64,000 nucleotides of DNA from Ostrinia nubilalis. Its lineage: Eukaryota; Arthropoda; Insecta; Lepidoptera; Crambidae. The notes beneath the pieces were generated by a model, which saw nothing but the letters and a program-made list of their open reading frames with translations, did no database searches and had not been told where the DNA came from. This document shows positions 50,495 to 61,400 of the stretch, piece after piece. Numbering within the stretch: the stretch's first letter is position 1; every line of letters starts with the position of its first letter. Made by a program: the position numbers and the translations under genes. The stretch spans positions 13,038,001-13,102,000 of the forward strand of contig NC_087108.1 in assembly GCF_963855985.1 (NCBI RefSeq), given 5' to 3'.

Positions 50495-53227
50495 ATGGGG
50501 AGTTTGTGGATGACAGACATAGTTTTTCGTAGGGATAGGGAAACTAGTTGCTCGCTGAAGCGCTCTGGAGGAGGCGTTCTAATGGCCATTAAGAGGAGTA
50601 TCCTGGCGTCTAGGCGTCGTGAGTGGGAGAGCGACATAGAGGATCTCTGGATTACTGTCAAGGGCACTAAATCATCTGAACACTATTCCCTCAATATTTG
50701 CCTAGCATATTTGCCTCCCGACCTTGGTTTATTAAATGCTACAGGTTTCTTTGACAAGTGCTGCAGAACTCTCTTAGATCATATTAGTGATAGCTCAAAG
50801 ACGATTATTCTCGGTGACTTCAATTTGCCTCACTTGACGTGGTCACGTGATATTACAGCCCCTTCGCGACTTGTACCCAGCGCTGCGTACGACGCTAAAT
50901 CAGCTCTTCTTATCAACTTATTGGACCTTGGCGGACTGCACCAATATAACTTTGTTCACAATCATAATAACAGAATTTTGGACCTGTGCATGACTGACTT
51001 GTGCGCTTTGGAACTGTCTGAATGCTCTCCTCTTTCCACCCCTGACCGTCATCACCCTGCTGTGGAGATCAGTACTGAATTATTTTCCTCTTTAAAAAAT
51101 TTACCATGTAGCAACATTAAAATCCGTAATTTTCGCAAATCGAACACAATCGCGTGCACAGAACAACTCAATAGTGTCAACTGGGCTAATATATTGAATA
51201 GTGCTGACGTTAATGTGGATGTTGATAACTTCTACAAAAACTTAAATGATATAATTGACAATAACACCCCACTGAAACGAATCGGTTCTGCCAGATATCC
51301 AAGCTGGTTCTCCAAACCTCTCATAGCTTGCATTGAGGAAAAGAAACAAGCTCACAAGAAGTTTAAAAAGACATCCAATCCGAGGGCTTATGATGAGTTT
51401 AGGCTCCTAAGGCAGAGGTCTAAGAGGCTGATTAAAGTCTGTTACATGTCTTTTGTACAAAATGTTGAAAAGTCTCTTGCTGACTCCACAAAATTATTTT
51501 TTTCATTTGTTAAAAGCAAAAGAGGTAATCCATCTATGCCTGATGAAATGCATTTTAATAACGTGACCGCCCGCGGTGGCGTGGAGGTGGCAGAGCTTTT
51601 CTCCCAATACTTTTCGTCTGTGCTGCAGCCTAGCAACGATATTGATTCTTGGTGCCCTGACGGTCACATGGTTTCCTACTCACTCCCAAGTGCTCCTGTC
51701 TCGGTGGAGGATGTACATAGAAAACTTCTGGGTCTCGATGTCAATAAGGGAGCGGGCCCGGACGGCATTCCCTCATGCTTTATAAGGTCATGCGCCAGTG
51801 CTCTCTCTGAGCCGCTTCACATATTGTATACTAAATCGCTTAATTCCGGCATTTTCCCTGATAAATGGAAAACGGCCCACATCGTTCCCATTCACAAGTC
51901 TGGTGACCTGAGTGACTGCGCTAACTATAGACCGATTAGCATCCTCTCATGTTTTGCAAAAATTTTCGAATCATTAATTTACGATCACTTATACCATCAT
52001 CTCAGTCCTCACATTCACCAGCAGCAGCACGGCTTTGTTAGAGGCAAGTCAACAATGAGTAATCTCCTGGAATACAATGACTTTATTTGTAACGTTCTGA
52101 GTGGCCGGGGTCAGGTGGACGCAATATACACAGATTTTCAAAAGGCGTTCGATAGAGTCAGCCACAGGGTGCTATTTCACAAGCTGGAGTTCATGGGCAT
52201 ACATGGTTGTCTTCTCCGCTGGTTAAGGTCCTACTTATCAAACCGTAGCCAACTTGTTGCTTTAAAGGGTTACCACTCGCAACCGGTCCCGATTACGTCT
52301 GGGGTTCCACAAGGATCACACTTGGGTCCTTTATTTTTCATCTTGTACATCAATGACTTGGTTCCGAGACTTAAAAATCTCAAGTTGCTTTACGCTGATG
52401 ACTTAAAGATTTATGCACAGGTATCCACTTTACAAGATTGCCAGATCTTACAACTGGACCTGGACATATTACAGGAATGGTGCGGTCAAAACGGTATGTC
52501 ACTGAATGTCGGGAAGTGTTCGGTGCTGACCTTCACGCGCACTAAAAGTCCTCTGATTTTCCAGTATAGTGTCAAGGGCGTCCCTCTAGAGCGGAAGCAA
52601 TCGGTCCGGGACCTCGGCGTTATCTTCGACTCGGAACTGAGCTTCAGGGACCATTATGATGCGTTATGCAGAAAGTGCAATCAACTACTGGGTTTCATAT
52701 GTCGCATGTCTAGGGAATTCAAGTCGCACAAAAGCGCGGTCTGCTTGTTTCGTTCTCTGTTACTGAGTCGCCTTGAGTATGCGTCCATTATCTGGTCACC
52801 TCAGTACCAAACGCACATTGATAGGATAGAGGCAATACAGAGGCGTTTTCTCAGGGTATTAACGTACAGACATGGATATAAGGGCAAACTACTTACCTAT
52901 AGCGATCGACTGGATCATTTTGAACTGGTCAACCTCGAGACGCGTCGCAAAGCTCATGGAATATTCTGCTTATTCAAGATCCTCAATGGGTCGGTTTCTA
53001 CAGCGACCTTGTCTCGAGTCCAAATTAAAATACCAAAACGTTCCCTTAGAGTCCCCCGAACATTCGAAGTGCCACTATGTACCAGTAACGCGTCCTCTCA
53101 CAGCGCCATGCATAGAATCTGCCGAGACTTTAACAAGCTCACACCCGATATAGAGGAGGTGCCTGACATCTACAGCCTTACCCTAAACAAATTCAAAAAA
53201 GCTGTTAATGAATTGTTACTTAAATAA
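50495..53227 (+). CDS. LINE endonuclease-reverse transcriptase (ORF2), 910 codons
   Basis: APE endonuclease part: TIILGDFNLPHLTWS (GDFN at 107-110), STPDRHHPAVEIS. Reverse transcriptase: NKGAGPDGIPSCFI, NYRPISILSCFAKIFESL, DFQKAFDRVSHRVL, SGVPQGSHLGPLFF, catalytic YADD at 633-636. A zinc-less C-terminal region follows to TAA. Just upstream, another frame reads DIICLCETNLDGSFSDGEFV, which is the expected preceding endonuclease segment. A single-base frameshift near 50500-50525 therefore separates it from the long ORF, and the ATG at 50495 is unlikely to be the true start. The RT frame itself has no stop in 910 codons, so the insertion is young. Confidence 0.9.
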   Translation: MGSLWMTDIVFRRDRETSCSLKRSGGGVLMAIKRSILASRRREWESDIEDLWITVKGTKSSEHYSLNICLAYLPPDLGLLNATGFFDKCCRTLLDHISDSSKTIILGDFNLPHLTWSRDITAPSRLVPSAAYDAKSALLINLLDLGGLHQYNFVHNHNNRILDLCMTDLCALELSECSPLSTPDRHHPAVEISTELFSSLKNLPCSNIKIRNFRKSNTIACTEQLNSVNWANILNSADVNVDVDNFYKNLNDIIDNNTPLKRIGSARYPSWFSKPLIACIEEKKQAHKKFKKTSNPRAYDEFRLLRQRSKRLIKVCYMSFVQNVEKSLADSTKLFFSFVKSKRGNPSMPDEMHFNNVTARGGVEVAELFSQYFSSVLQPSNDIDSWCPDGHMVSYSLPSAPVSVEDVHRKLLGLDVNKGAGPDGIPSCFIRSCASALSEPLHILYTKSLNSGIFPDKWKTAHIVPIHKSGDLSDCANYRPISILSCFAKIFESLIYDHLYHHLSPHIHQQQHGFVRGKSTMSNLLEYNDFICNVLSGRGQVDAIYTDFQKAFDRVSHRVLFHKLEFMGIHGCLLRWLRSYLSNRSQLVALKGYHSQPVPITSGVPQGSHLGPLFFILYINDLVPRLKNLKLLYADDLKIYAQVSTLQDCQILQLDLDILQEWCGQNGMSLNVGKCSVLTFTRTKSPLIFQYSVKGVPLERKQSVRDLGVIFDSELSFRDHYDALCRKCNQLLGFICRMSREFKSHKSAVCLFRSLLLSRLEYASIIWSPQYQTHIDRIEAIQRRFLRVLTYRHGYKGKLLTYSDRLDHFELVNLETRRKAHGIFCLFKILNGSVSTATLSRVQIKIPKRSLRVPRTFEVPLCTSNASSHSAMHRICRDFNKLTPDIEEVPDIYSLTLNKFKKAVNELLLK

Positions 53228-53344
53228 TTCCTCTCTCATCTTTATTTCTTAGAGAATTATTGATTTAAATTTCATTATATTTATTAATAACTTGTTTCCA
53301 TTATTAATTAACATTAAATAATTATTTTTATAATTTATGTATTA

Positions 53345-53525
53345 CTAGCTTTCCGCCCGCGGCTTCGCCCGCGTGGAATTTTGTCTGTCACAGAAAAACT
53401 TTATCGCGCGCGTCCCTGTTTCAAAAACCGGGATAAAAACTATCCTATGTTCTTTCCCGGGACTCAAACTATCTCTATGCCAAATTTCATCAAAATCGGT
53501 TGCGAGGTTTAAGCGGGAAAGCGTA

Positions 53526-53582
<57 letters not shown>

Positions 53583-53613
53583 GTTACTTTCGCATTTATA
53601 ATATTAGTTGGGA
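53345..53613 (-). mobile_element. Short Helitron inside the LINE 3' UTR
   Basis: Minus strand: TCCCAACTAATATTATAAAT at 53613 to CTAG at 53345, with a subterminal hairpin and a (GTCT)n tract of more than ten units (plus-strand GACA repeats at 53526-53580). Sequence apart from the tract is nearly identical to 38304-38540. Confidence 0.87.
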
Positions 53614-53794
53614 TGTATAATTATTGTTAACTCGAATAGCATTGTATGTTGTGTGCACTTTTTATTGGAGCTGCAACAAGTTTTACTGTATAGCCTGCTT
53701 TAAAAGCTTTGTATGTTATGGTTGTATCCCTGTTTTGTGCACCAAATAAAATAAATAAAATAAATAAATAAATAAAGTCAAATCATCTTATGCT

Positions 53795-53935
53795 CCTTCT
53801 TCTTCATCACTAACAACAGCAGGATCAGGTGGTACGATGATAAATTTTAGCTCCGTATCGTCATCTTCAGCTGCCATAATGGATTCGATGGCTTCCTCTA
53901 GTTTTGAAACTCGTTTTGAGATGATAAACGTTATC
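53795..53935 (-). pseudogene. piggyBac-like transposase, N-terminal remnant (part 1)
   Basis: A minus-strand frame SKLEEAIESIMAAEDDDTEL followed by KFIIVPPDPAVVSDEEGA and a stop beside the LINE tail. Acidic N-terminal character. It continues, with a frame change, in the piece at 50147-50390 when the LINE is removed. Confidence 0.5.
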
Positions 53936-54500
53936 TATGTGACATCTTAAATCATCAACCTGGTCTTGAAAAAAATTTTTTTCTTAGTATACATTCACCC
54001 ACTGTACACAAGCGTGTACACCAACATTCTTGAACAATTTTTGGTATGTTATATGTATATATTTATTATTTTTTTAGCTTATAATAATAATTTACAATGT
54101 AAACTTACCTTGAAACGTAGAATTGAATCAAAATAAAGCTAAAATATATTATATCAGTATTATTTCACAACCGGCGCCAGTCACTTTGAGAAAAGGTCGG
54201 AAAAAAATGTTAATTAGACATTTATTTTTACACCACCCTCCAACTTTTTTATATTTCTTACCTTGTATCGACATCTAGATTAGGTTTTATCAAGTAATTT
54301 GACTTAACATTAGAAGTTGCGTTCAGAAATAAAGTTTAAAGAAGTGTACACACGTGTGTACAGAGGGCGTTAATGGGTTAAGGAGCGTCTACATGTCTCA
54401 TAATCTTTTTACCCTACCAGTGCTTCGAGACCAACATTTGGCAAGTGCTGAGAAGAAGCGCCGCAACAAACTCAGTCACCACTGTCTGCCGGTTAATATA

Positions 54501-55953
54501 AATAAATAGAAATAGTAGTAGTGTAGGTACATTCGATTCAGGAGCAGTTCACTGAATTTACCATACATTGTTGTACGGTGTATCTTATAAGAATGGGTAT
54601 ACAAGATTGCGTGGTATATTAAACAAGGTAGTGACGTGCTAATATCTAGTATCTATCTAAGGATATTGCAGGCTCAATAATTGAAATATTCAAACATTTG
54701 AAAAGGGAAATGGTTTTCGTAGTAAAGTTCGGTGTAATCGTCAGAAACAATTCATGAAAAGTATATTTTTCCCATACGAATGAACATTTTCTCTACCTAC
54801 GTCAACATTTTTCTCTACTACGTCGTTAATGTATTAATTTATAAAAAACAACAGCAAAAATATTATTACGTATTACGTATGAAGCATCTTCTTTTAATGT
54901 TGCGCACGTATGAATCGTTAATTACTACAGGCGTTAATCAACAGCGTAAGCTTCATCGGCATCTGCGTAAATACCGGCACAGATAATATAATATACCGGT
55001 ATGCAGATAATAATTCTCCGTTCTAAGCCGGTTGCAAACCGGTAGCGATGTATGTGGATGTATTGAATCATCGCACGAATGCGTGCTGTAATCGCTTGCT
55101 CTTTCAGATAATCCGTTTTAAATGATGACGGAAATACGTTAGTTTAATACAAAATGGCGGAAATATAAATAAAAGTTTTCTGTATCAATGGACACCAAGA
55201 CCTGTCTAACCAGCTGGGCTAGGACGCGATATGATAAGATTTTATCGATTATTTTAAACGACAAACAAATGGGCTTACCACGGAAAATCGATACAACGGC
55301 ACGAGAAAAGCTTATCTCATAGGCCTGCTGGTTCATAGAAAGACAGGTGAGGTCATAAGTTCGTGTCATAATCTGAGGCAGTAAAATTTAACTGAAAGTT
55401 TGAATTATCTTTGTTCAGAAAAAGATCCGCAAATATTCATTCTCTCTAGCCACCCTATATCATAATTTAAATTAGACCACTCGCCTTCGTTTTGCCTTGA
55501 TTAGATACCAAACATTTTGCAATTATGTATTTTGAATGTGTCATAAATATAAACTAACGCGACCGCAGTTTGTCAGCCCAAAGGAAATCGAAGGTTGGCG
55601 CGACAAGTCATGCGTGGTAAAATTATACATATTAAGCGTTTGCAAAAACCGCCAAGTTGCTGTAAAAAATTTAATATTAATACAAAACGTCGTAAAAAAC
55701 TCGTCCTAACATATTTTCAGTAAATGAAGTAAAACAGCTCCAAAACCTGTGTCTAATGGCAGCACTCATGTAGGTACAATTTATTTTCACCTCGAATTTG
55801 AAAAACAAATGTTTGTCAAACCACCTTCTAACTAGGTACTATGATTGACGATCATCTTTTCCTAAGTCCATCAATCATTTGCTGACAAGACTCACAAATG
55901 ACATAAGTAATATTTGATTGATGTTCAGACAGTGTGGAAAATATAGATGACCC
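54501..55953. other. No gene seen
   Basis: AT-rich. On the minus strand near 55205-55230, TAGCCCAGCTGGTTAGAC matches a Pol III A box, possibly a SINE head, but no B box follows at the right distance. Confidence 0.35.
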
Positions 55954-56100
55954 ACGCTGAACTGTCCCGCCAAACTCAATGACAGGGGGGCGCTACCATC
56001 GTTCAACTATATGGTTTCCAACATGGCAAAAATCGGAACCAGCGATTCGGTATTGACGGTGGCGCCCCGCTGTCAATGTCATCGATAGGACAGTTCAGTA
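55954..56100. mobile_element. MITE (CTGAACTGTCC ends)
   Basis: The left end ACGCTGAACTGTCC ... CAATGACAGGGGGGCGCTAC is mirrored by TGGCGCCCCGCTGTCAATGT ... AGGACAGTTCAGTA. The arms are about 45 bp with small gaps. Confidence 0.75.
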
Positions 56101-56721
56101 TTTTGGAACTATACGTCCTTTGTTTGCAAAAACTGTCAACAATCATGATTAAGTAAAACTTCTTCACATAAAATCAATTAAATGTATAAATTATAATTTT
56201 ATCGCATCATTTACACGCTAAGTTAATCTCTATTACAATCTTGCAACAACGCAACGCAACCGGCTACGCGGCTGGGACGGTCACGAACTCATCTGCGATG
56301 TACCCCAGTGTAAATAGTTAGGCACAGTAGGCGTACTAAGATTCATAGCACCTCAAAATATTTTGATACACAAAACGTGGACTTTACATGTCATACCATG
56401 GGAAGATGTACCTTGTCAACGAGCATTTTAATAATGCCCTTTGTATTTAATTGTCAATACAATCGTTTTATAAAATAAAGTATGAGCCGGACATTAGTCG
56501 TCCCTATACAGGATTGATTAAAAAACTGGAACTAATAAAATATTAAAGTCTCTATATTGCGTATTAAGAACTAACAGTAGAAAAGCTCGTGAACAGCAGA
56601 GCTTTTTCCAAAGACTAATAGTATAATTAGTTTAGTTTATTCATATATTTATAGTTTTAAAGTAATTATAAGTTTTTGTAAATGTATTATAAAATTAACT
56701 TTGTCCTAATCAATGAAATTA
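56101..56721. other. No gene seen
   Basis: AT-rich spacer between two transposable elements. No coding or RNA signal. Confidence 0.4.
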
Positions 56722-57310
56722 TACAGGGTGTTTCTTGTAAGGTGTCAAGCCGAAGGCAGGTGATAGGTGAGGACTAGACCTATCGATTTCACCCCCATGT
56801 ATGTTCTACGATTTTTCGTAGTTTAGAAGTTATCGATAATTTTGTGATTTTTTCAAAATTCATGACCTAGTGGCTTAATTTTTTTTTATCTTTTTTTTGG
56901 GTTGACGTTTCTCAGATTTCTATTTTTTGACAGATTCCCTATTAGTTGCAGATATTTGAAAAAAATAATCACCTTCCTATCTTTGATGCAAGATACAAAA
57001 TTTTTGCTAGAAACATAAAAAATATGCTTTTAGCAGAACATTCTAAAATTTTCAACTGAAATGTATGAGAAAAAAAAAAGAATTTCCATAGGTCCAAAAT
57101 AATTTTAAAAACTGCGCAGTTTTCTGAACTTTCATAATAACACAAAAAAACATGTACTTAATAGGCCATTATTTTCTGTAATCGCTCTACTAAAGTAGTA
57201 AGTCGGAGATTCCGTTACATGTTTTTGACTTTCTTAGGACTAACTAATGTTTGCAATCCACTAAGTGTACGTTACGTAGAACACGTTTAGAGACAATAAC
57301 TGAACAGAAC

Positions 57311-57460
57311 ATTTTTTATCATCAACGAGGAAGCTCTTGCCCTTCATCTGACCTGATGGAAAATTGGAAACTGCTGGATGATCAGCGAGCTTCACCCGGA
57401 ATCCTAAACCACAGAGGAATTGGCTGTCCTAAATAGGTAGTTTTACCACTAGACCACAGT
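57311..57460 (-). mobile_element. tRNA-derived SINE fragment inside the foldback element
   Basis: TTTTTTATCATCAACGAGGA, GAGCTTCACCCGGAATCCTA and TTTTACCACTAGACCACAG, shared with 32105-32434 but internally deleted. Confidence 0.7.
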
Positions 57461-57531
57461 CATGGTGATTGTTACTTTACGATTAAATTTGATATACCTA
57501 CCTATTAGAGTGTGAAAGGAAAGAGAAAGAG

Positions 57532-57536
57532 TTTGT

Positions 57537-57610
<74 letters not shown>

Positions 57611-57647
57611 GCGTGTGTGTGTGAGTGTGAGTGAGAGAGAGAGAGAG
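57532..57647. repeat. (GT)n / (GA)n compound microsatellite
   Basis: About 80 bp of nearly pure GT, then interrupted GTGC/GTGA and a GAGAGA run. The 95-codon minus-strand ORF over it is an artefact of the repeat. Confidence 0.97.
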
Positions 57648-57671
57648 CAAAAAAGGGTGTAATGATTTAAT

Positions 57672-57911
57672 TTAAAGTAAATGTTCAAAATGTCCGTCGC
57701 TGACCTGAATGCACATTCGACAACGACGCAAAACAATTATTCGTAAATTTACAAAAGCTTCTTGCATTCTAATATGGTTTATCATCAAAATTTTCATATT
57801 CCCTTTTGTATACCACATGAAGAGCAAGAGCTTCCACGTTGTGGATAAAAAAAACTTTTCAGTTATTGTCTCTAAATGTGTTCTACATAACGTAAACTTA
57901 GGGGATTGCAA
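57672..57911 (-). pseudogene. Transposase C-terminal remnant in foldback element
   Basis: A minus-strand frame ending LRRCRMCIQVSDGHFEHLL and a stop. A terminal GGHFEHLL-type motif after an Arg/Cys stretch is what I recall from insect Tc1/mariner-like (DDE_3) transposases. The catalytic domain is absent. Confidence 0.5.
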
Positions 57912-58441
57912 ATATTACTTAGTCCTAAGAAAGTCAAAAACATGTAACGGAATCTCCGACTTACCAGTTTAGTGGAGCGATTACAGAAAATAATGGCCTA
58001 TTAAGTACATGTTTTTTTGTGTTATTATGAAAGTTTAGAAAACAGCGCAGTTTTTAAAATTATTTTGGACCTATGGAAATTCTTTTTTTTTCTCATACAT
58101 TTCAGTTGAAAATATTAGAATGTTCTGCTAAAAGCATATTTTTTATGTTTCTAGCAAAAATTTTGTATCTTGCATCAAAGATAGGAAGGTGATTATTTTT
58201 TTCCAATATCTGCAACTAATAGGGAATCTGTCAAAAAAAAAGAAATCTGAGAAAAGTCAACCCAAAAAAAAGATAAAAAAGAAATTAAGCCACTAGGTCA
58301 TGAAATTTGAAAAAATCACAAAATTAACGATAACTTCTAAACTACGAAAAATCGTAGAACATACATGGGGGTGATATCGATAGGTCTAGTCCTCACCTAT
58401 CACCTGCCTTCGGCTTGACACCTTACAAGAAACACCCTGTA

Positions 58442-61400
58442 TAATTATTTTAACAATATCTCATTGAACATCACGTTTCTTCTTAGCTAATACAAGATGT
58501 GTGCTACTATATTTAATGTGCTTATGGCTATAATTATCAATAAACAAAATACCTAAACAACTCGTCATGTTTATTTTAAACATTTTCTCAGAAGTATGCT
58601 GATAAACATGTACGTAATTTATTTGTTTTGTTTTGAATCGTAAAAAATCGACTGGATTTTTCCTTAAAAACTCATAAGATGTCTTTTTAAATACATCAAA
58701 TTTACATATATCTCTTCTTGTCATAATCATCAAGAATCTATAATGTATAGGAAAGTGGCAGCCATTAAGAGAAAAAGGATACCTACTTAAAATTAACTAG
58801 CCAGTTTAAAATAATGGAATGTATTCTAGGATGCAGTTTCTTACATAAAACCTAAACTCGTTTTTACATAAAATACGATGTTATACCTCATTCGTAATTG
58901 TTAGTGTCATCATAAACTTTTATTTTTATTCGATATTTACATAGGTGACCGCACAGTCTGCGGTGATTTATGTAGGTGCATCACATCGACATCATTCTGT
59001 ATTATGTTGTCAACAAAATTTAAAGAAATAATAATTGAAACTGTGAAGTGTGATATTAATACTTGTAAGATGAAATGACAATTCATTATCGCTTGTTCCA
59101 GCCAACGTGTAACACTGTGACTCGATTGGGAAAGAAATCCCATGAAGTTACGCTGTTTCAGGATTTGCTTGGTCCTCAAAACAAATTGCGATAGTATGTT
59201 TTCGTTTTCCATTATCGTATAAAGTGATCTAAATACACATCCTGTTAAATTAAAAAGTATTAGCAGCTTGGCGCTTTTGGCGCTTCTCTACCATGCGACC
59301 TTGACCTGCCTAGCCGAACACTGTCACTCGCGGGACTAGCTCATACTTTTGCTTCAATTTGCACATTGATCTTATTGATGTACTTACAACGTTGTTGTAA
59401 TGTACGATTTGTAACATCCATTAGAACATACGAGTAGTTAAGTGGATAAATTGATTGAATAGCCATGGCATTTTCTGTATAATTTGGTATTTTTCTCACT
59501 ATGTCACACTATCACAAATTTTTTTTAAAGGGACAAAGAATCGATATTGATTTACATACAATGTTACTTAGGCAAAGAGTCTGCCCGAAATATTTTAAAT
59601 ATTCATGAAAAATTATCGAGTAAATACCGCCTGACGTAAAGAAAGTGCGTTGAATATCAACAAATTCACACTATTATTTAGGCGATTATTATGTAGGGGT
59701 TTTCAAGACTGACACATCCCAAATTGCTTACTCTACCTTGGGACAACATACCGACTGGTCTAGTTTTAGTGCCAGTAGTTATTTTTATACTGAGGTTAGC
59801 AGTTAGCTTTTTTTTGTACATTGAGGTTCAACTTGGCGCTGCACTACCGTGCGGCCTTGACCCGCGTCAGTGGAGCACTATCACTTGCTACTTGCACTTT
59901 TGCTACACTTACAGCGTTGGTGCTCAAACCAATTCGGAATTGTTCTTGTGTGTACTAATAAATTGTGTTACTTTGCGAGTTTTTTAGCTCTACTAGTAAG
60001 TGATAATTAGTTGTTGCATTTACATTTATTTCATAGAAAGTCCTTGTCCAAGGTGGCCAAGGACTTTGAGTGTGCCCAGACAAATATTTCGACAACCCAG
60101 GAGACTGTCCTGGTGCCTCAGAACACGGAGAGCCGACCCTAAATAACGGGAAAAAGGGCTAGGGAAATGAAGAAGAATGTATTTGTATTCATATTAAAAT
60201 TATGAAACATTCTCGAATTTTTATTGTTCGTAATTTAGTTCTTTTATATCCTTGTTTGTGATATTTTTAAAAACAAAAGTTAATGTTTCAATTTTTGATT
60301 TGCATATAAGCAAATATAAATAAGACAATACAATTTTAAATGGAAGATGCTACAAGATTTATTAGATGTGCGTCATTATTTTGTTTATACCTATATTGAA
60401 TATCTTTGTTTATACCTATCTTCATTTTCCTTATTGGAAAATGCATCCACTGATTAGCATTCCTAATAAAAACACCATTTCATAGTGTTTAACTTTACAA
60501 CCCGCTGCCCATTCTAATCACAGCTCTAAATCTTTTGAAACGGACATGTTGACGGCCTAAACTGTAGTAAAAGTAAAGCAGTTATTACTTAAATACTCAC
60601 TATGTAATAAGCGCGTGCGCATCTAAGTATTACAAACATTATGGCTACGGACAATGTTTGGATTTCACGACACGCATAGCAAATTATGTTTGTAGTGTTG
60701 ATTATAAATACGTTTGAAGACATCATTTACTTTAAATACACACATGCTGACATGCCATTTTGGTTCAAAAATTACTTCTCTTTCTTACAAATTAAATTAC
60801 CAAAAAGATATTGCAATCATTTTTATTTCAAGTTTTGCCAGGTAGGCAAAGATTTTGACAATAAATTAGCCTGTATCGAAATATAAAACTGGGTTTTAAA
60901 AAAACCACATCCTGTACGTTACATCTGCAGTCAATATATCAATGACAATGCATGATTAAGAACATGTTTATGTACGTTTAATTTAAGTCTCATAACAAGC
61001 GAAAAATACCAATGACTAATCTTCGATTAGGCGTGAACAATGTCAGGTGCTGCATCCTCATTGATTTGCATCCTACATAGATGGCAGGCTGGGAGGATGA
61101 GAGGTTGCCTCCTACATAGATGACATGAGAGGCAGAGGTCCCCATTGTTTGAAGCGCGTGGGGGACCTTTGTTTTAAGTTACCGGCTACTTATAAGGCTA
61201 ATAAGCGACGCGGCTTTACTACTGTTTCCTAAATTGGTTTGTATATTTAAATTACACGACTACACGAAATCCATTTACGTTAGGATAGTTGCCTAAACGA
61301 TTTTAGAAATGTACATTTCAATACAGTCTTAGAAATGCAGTTAAATGTTTCGTAAACGTAACAATATAGGCTTGATTCCAGACAAAAATAATAGACTGTG

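Larger units (their letters stand above)
50396..53777 (+). mobile_element. Non-LTR retrotransposon (Jockey superfamily) inserted in piggyBac
   Basis: TCAAA occurs at both edges (50391-50395, 53778-53782), a probable short target duplication. The 3' end is an (AAATAAAT)n tail after CACCAAATAAAATAAA. The 5' end starts inside the endonuclease, so it is 5'-truncated. The 3' UTR (53228-53743) is interrupted by a Helitron at 53345-53613. Confidence 0.82.
48999..54377 (-). mobile_element. piggyBac-like element carrying a later LINE insertion
   Basis: TTAA at 48995-48998 and 54378-54381. Terminal inverted repeats CCCATTAACGCCC (48999-49011) and GGGCGTTAATGGG (54365-54377) are perfect over 13 bp. The palindrome TGTACACACGTGTGTACA lies 2 bp inside the right TIR; variants lie at 49132-49149 and 54003-54020. 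Transposase pieces are on the minus strand: N-terminal acidic region near 53800-53935 and 50147-50390, C-terminal region 49850-50128. The central catalytic part is deleted. Without the LINE the element would be about 2 kb. Confidence 0.88.
48918..54500 (-). mobile_element. LINE 3' end, split by a piggyBac-like insertion
   Basis: The 3' tail is at the left: AGTCAAAGTCAAAGTCAAAA is a hexamer repeat which on the minus strand follows an AATAAA. The sequence breaks at TTAA (48995) and resumes after 54381 with GGAGCGTCTACATGTCTCAT and GAGAAGAAGCGCCGCAACAA. The latter is the inverse of the CTTCTTCTCAGCACT motif in the LINE 3' UTR at 12230-12602. The two parts are one old 3' UTR opened by the insertion. 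Confidence 0.7.
56722..58441. mobile_element. Long-inverted-repeat (foldback) DNA transposon, 1.72 kb
   Basis: Ends TACAGGGTGTTTCTTGTAAG and CTTACAAGAAACACCCTGTA, flanked by TA on both sides. The mirror symmetry continues for roughly 590 bp on each side (56722-57313 versus 57845-58441), down to GACAATAACTGAACAG against CTTTTCAGTTATTGTC. The arms have diverged by scattered substitutions. The centre holds a SINE fragment, a GT microsatellite and a transposase C-terminal remnant. TA flanks suggest the Tc1/mariner (IS630) group. Confidence 0.85.

Noticed and set aside
53373..53630. 85-codon ORF, matched by a 72-codon ORF at 38294-38512 and a 95-codon ORF at 17568-17855
   Set aside because: The shared peptide arises because all three lie in copies of the same short Helitron. 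Helitrons this short carry no gene, and the Asp-Arg-Gln-Thr run is the GACA/GTCT repeat.
57449..57736. 95-codon minus-strand ORF with a Thr-His repeat
   Set aside because: It is the translation of the GT microsatellite, not a protein-coding gene.
58937..59212. 91-codon minus-strand ORF with a normal ATG
   Set aside because: No signal peptide, domain or flanking splice sites; hydrophobic stretches are what AT-rich DNA gives by chance.
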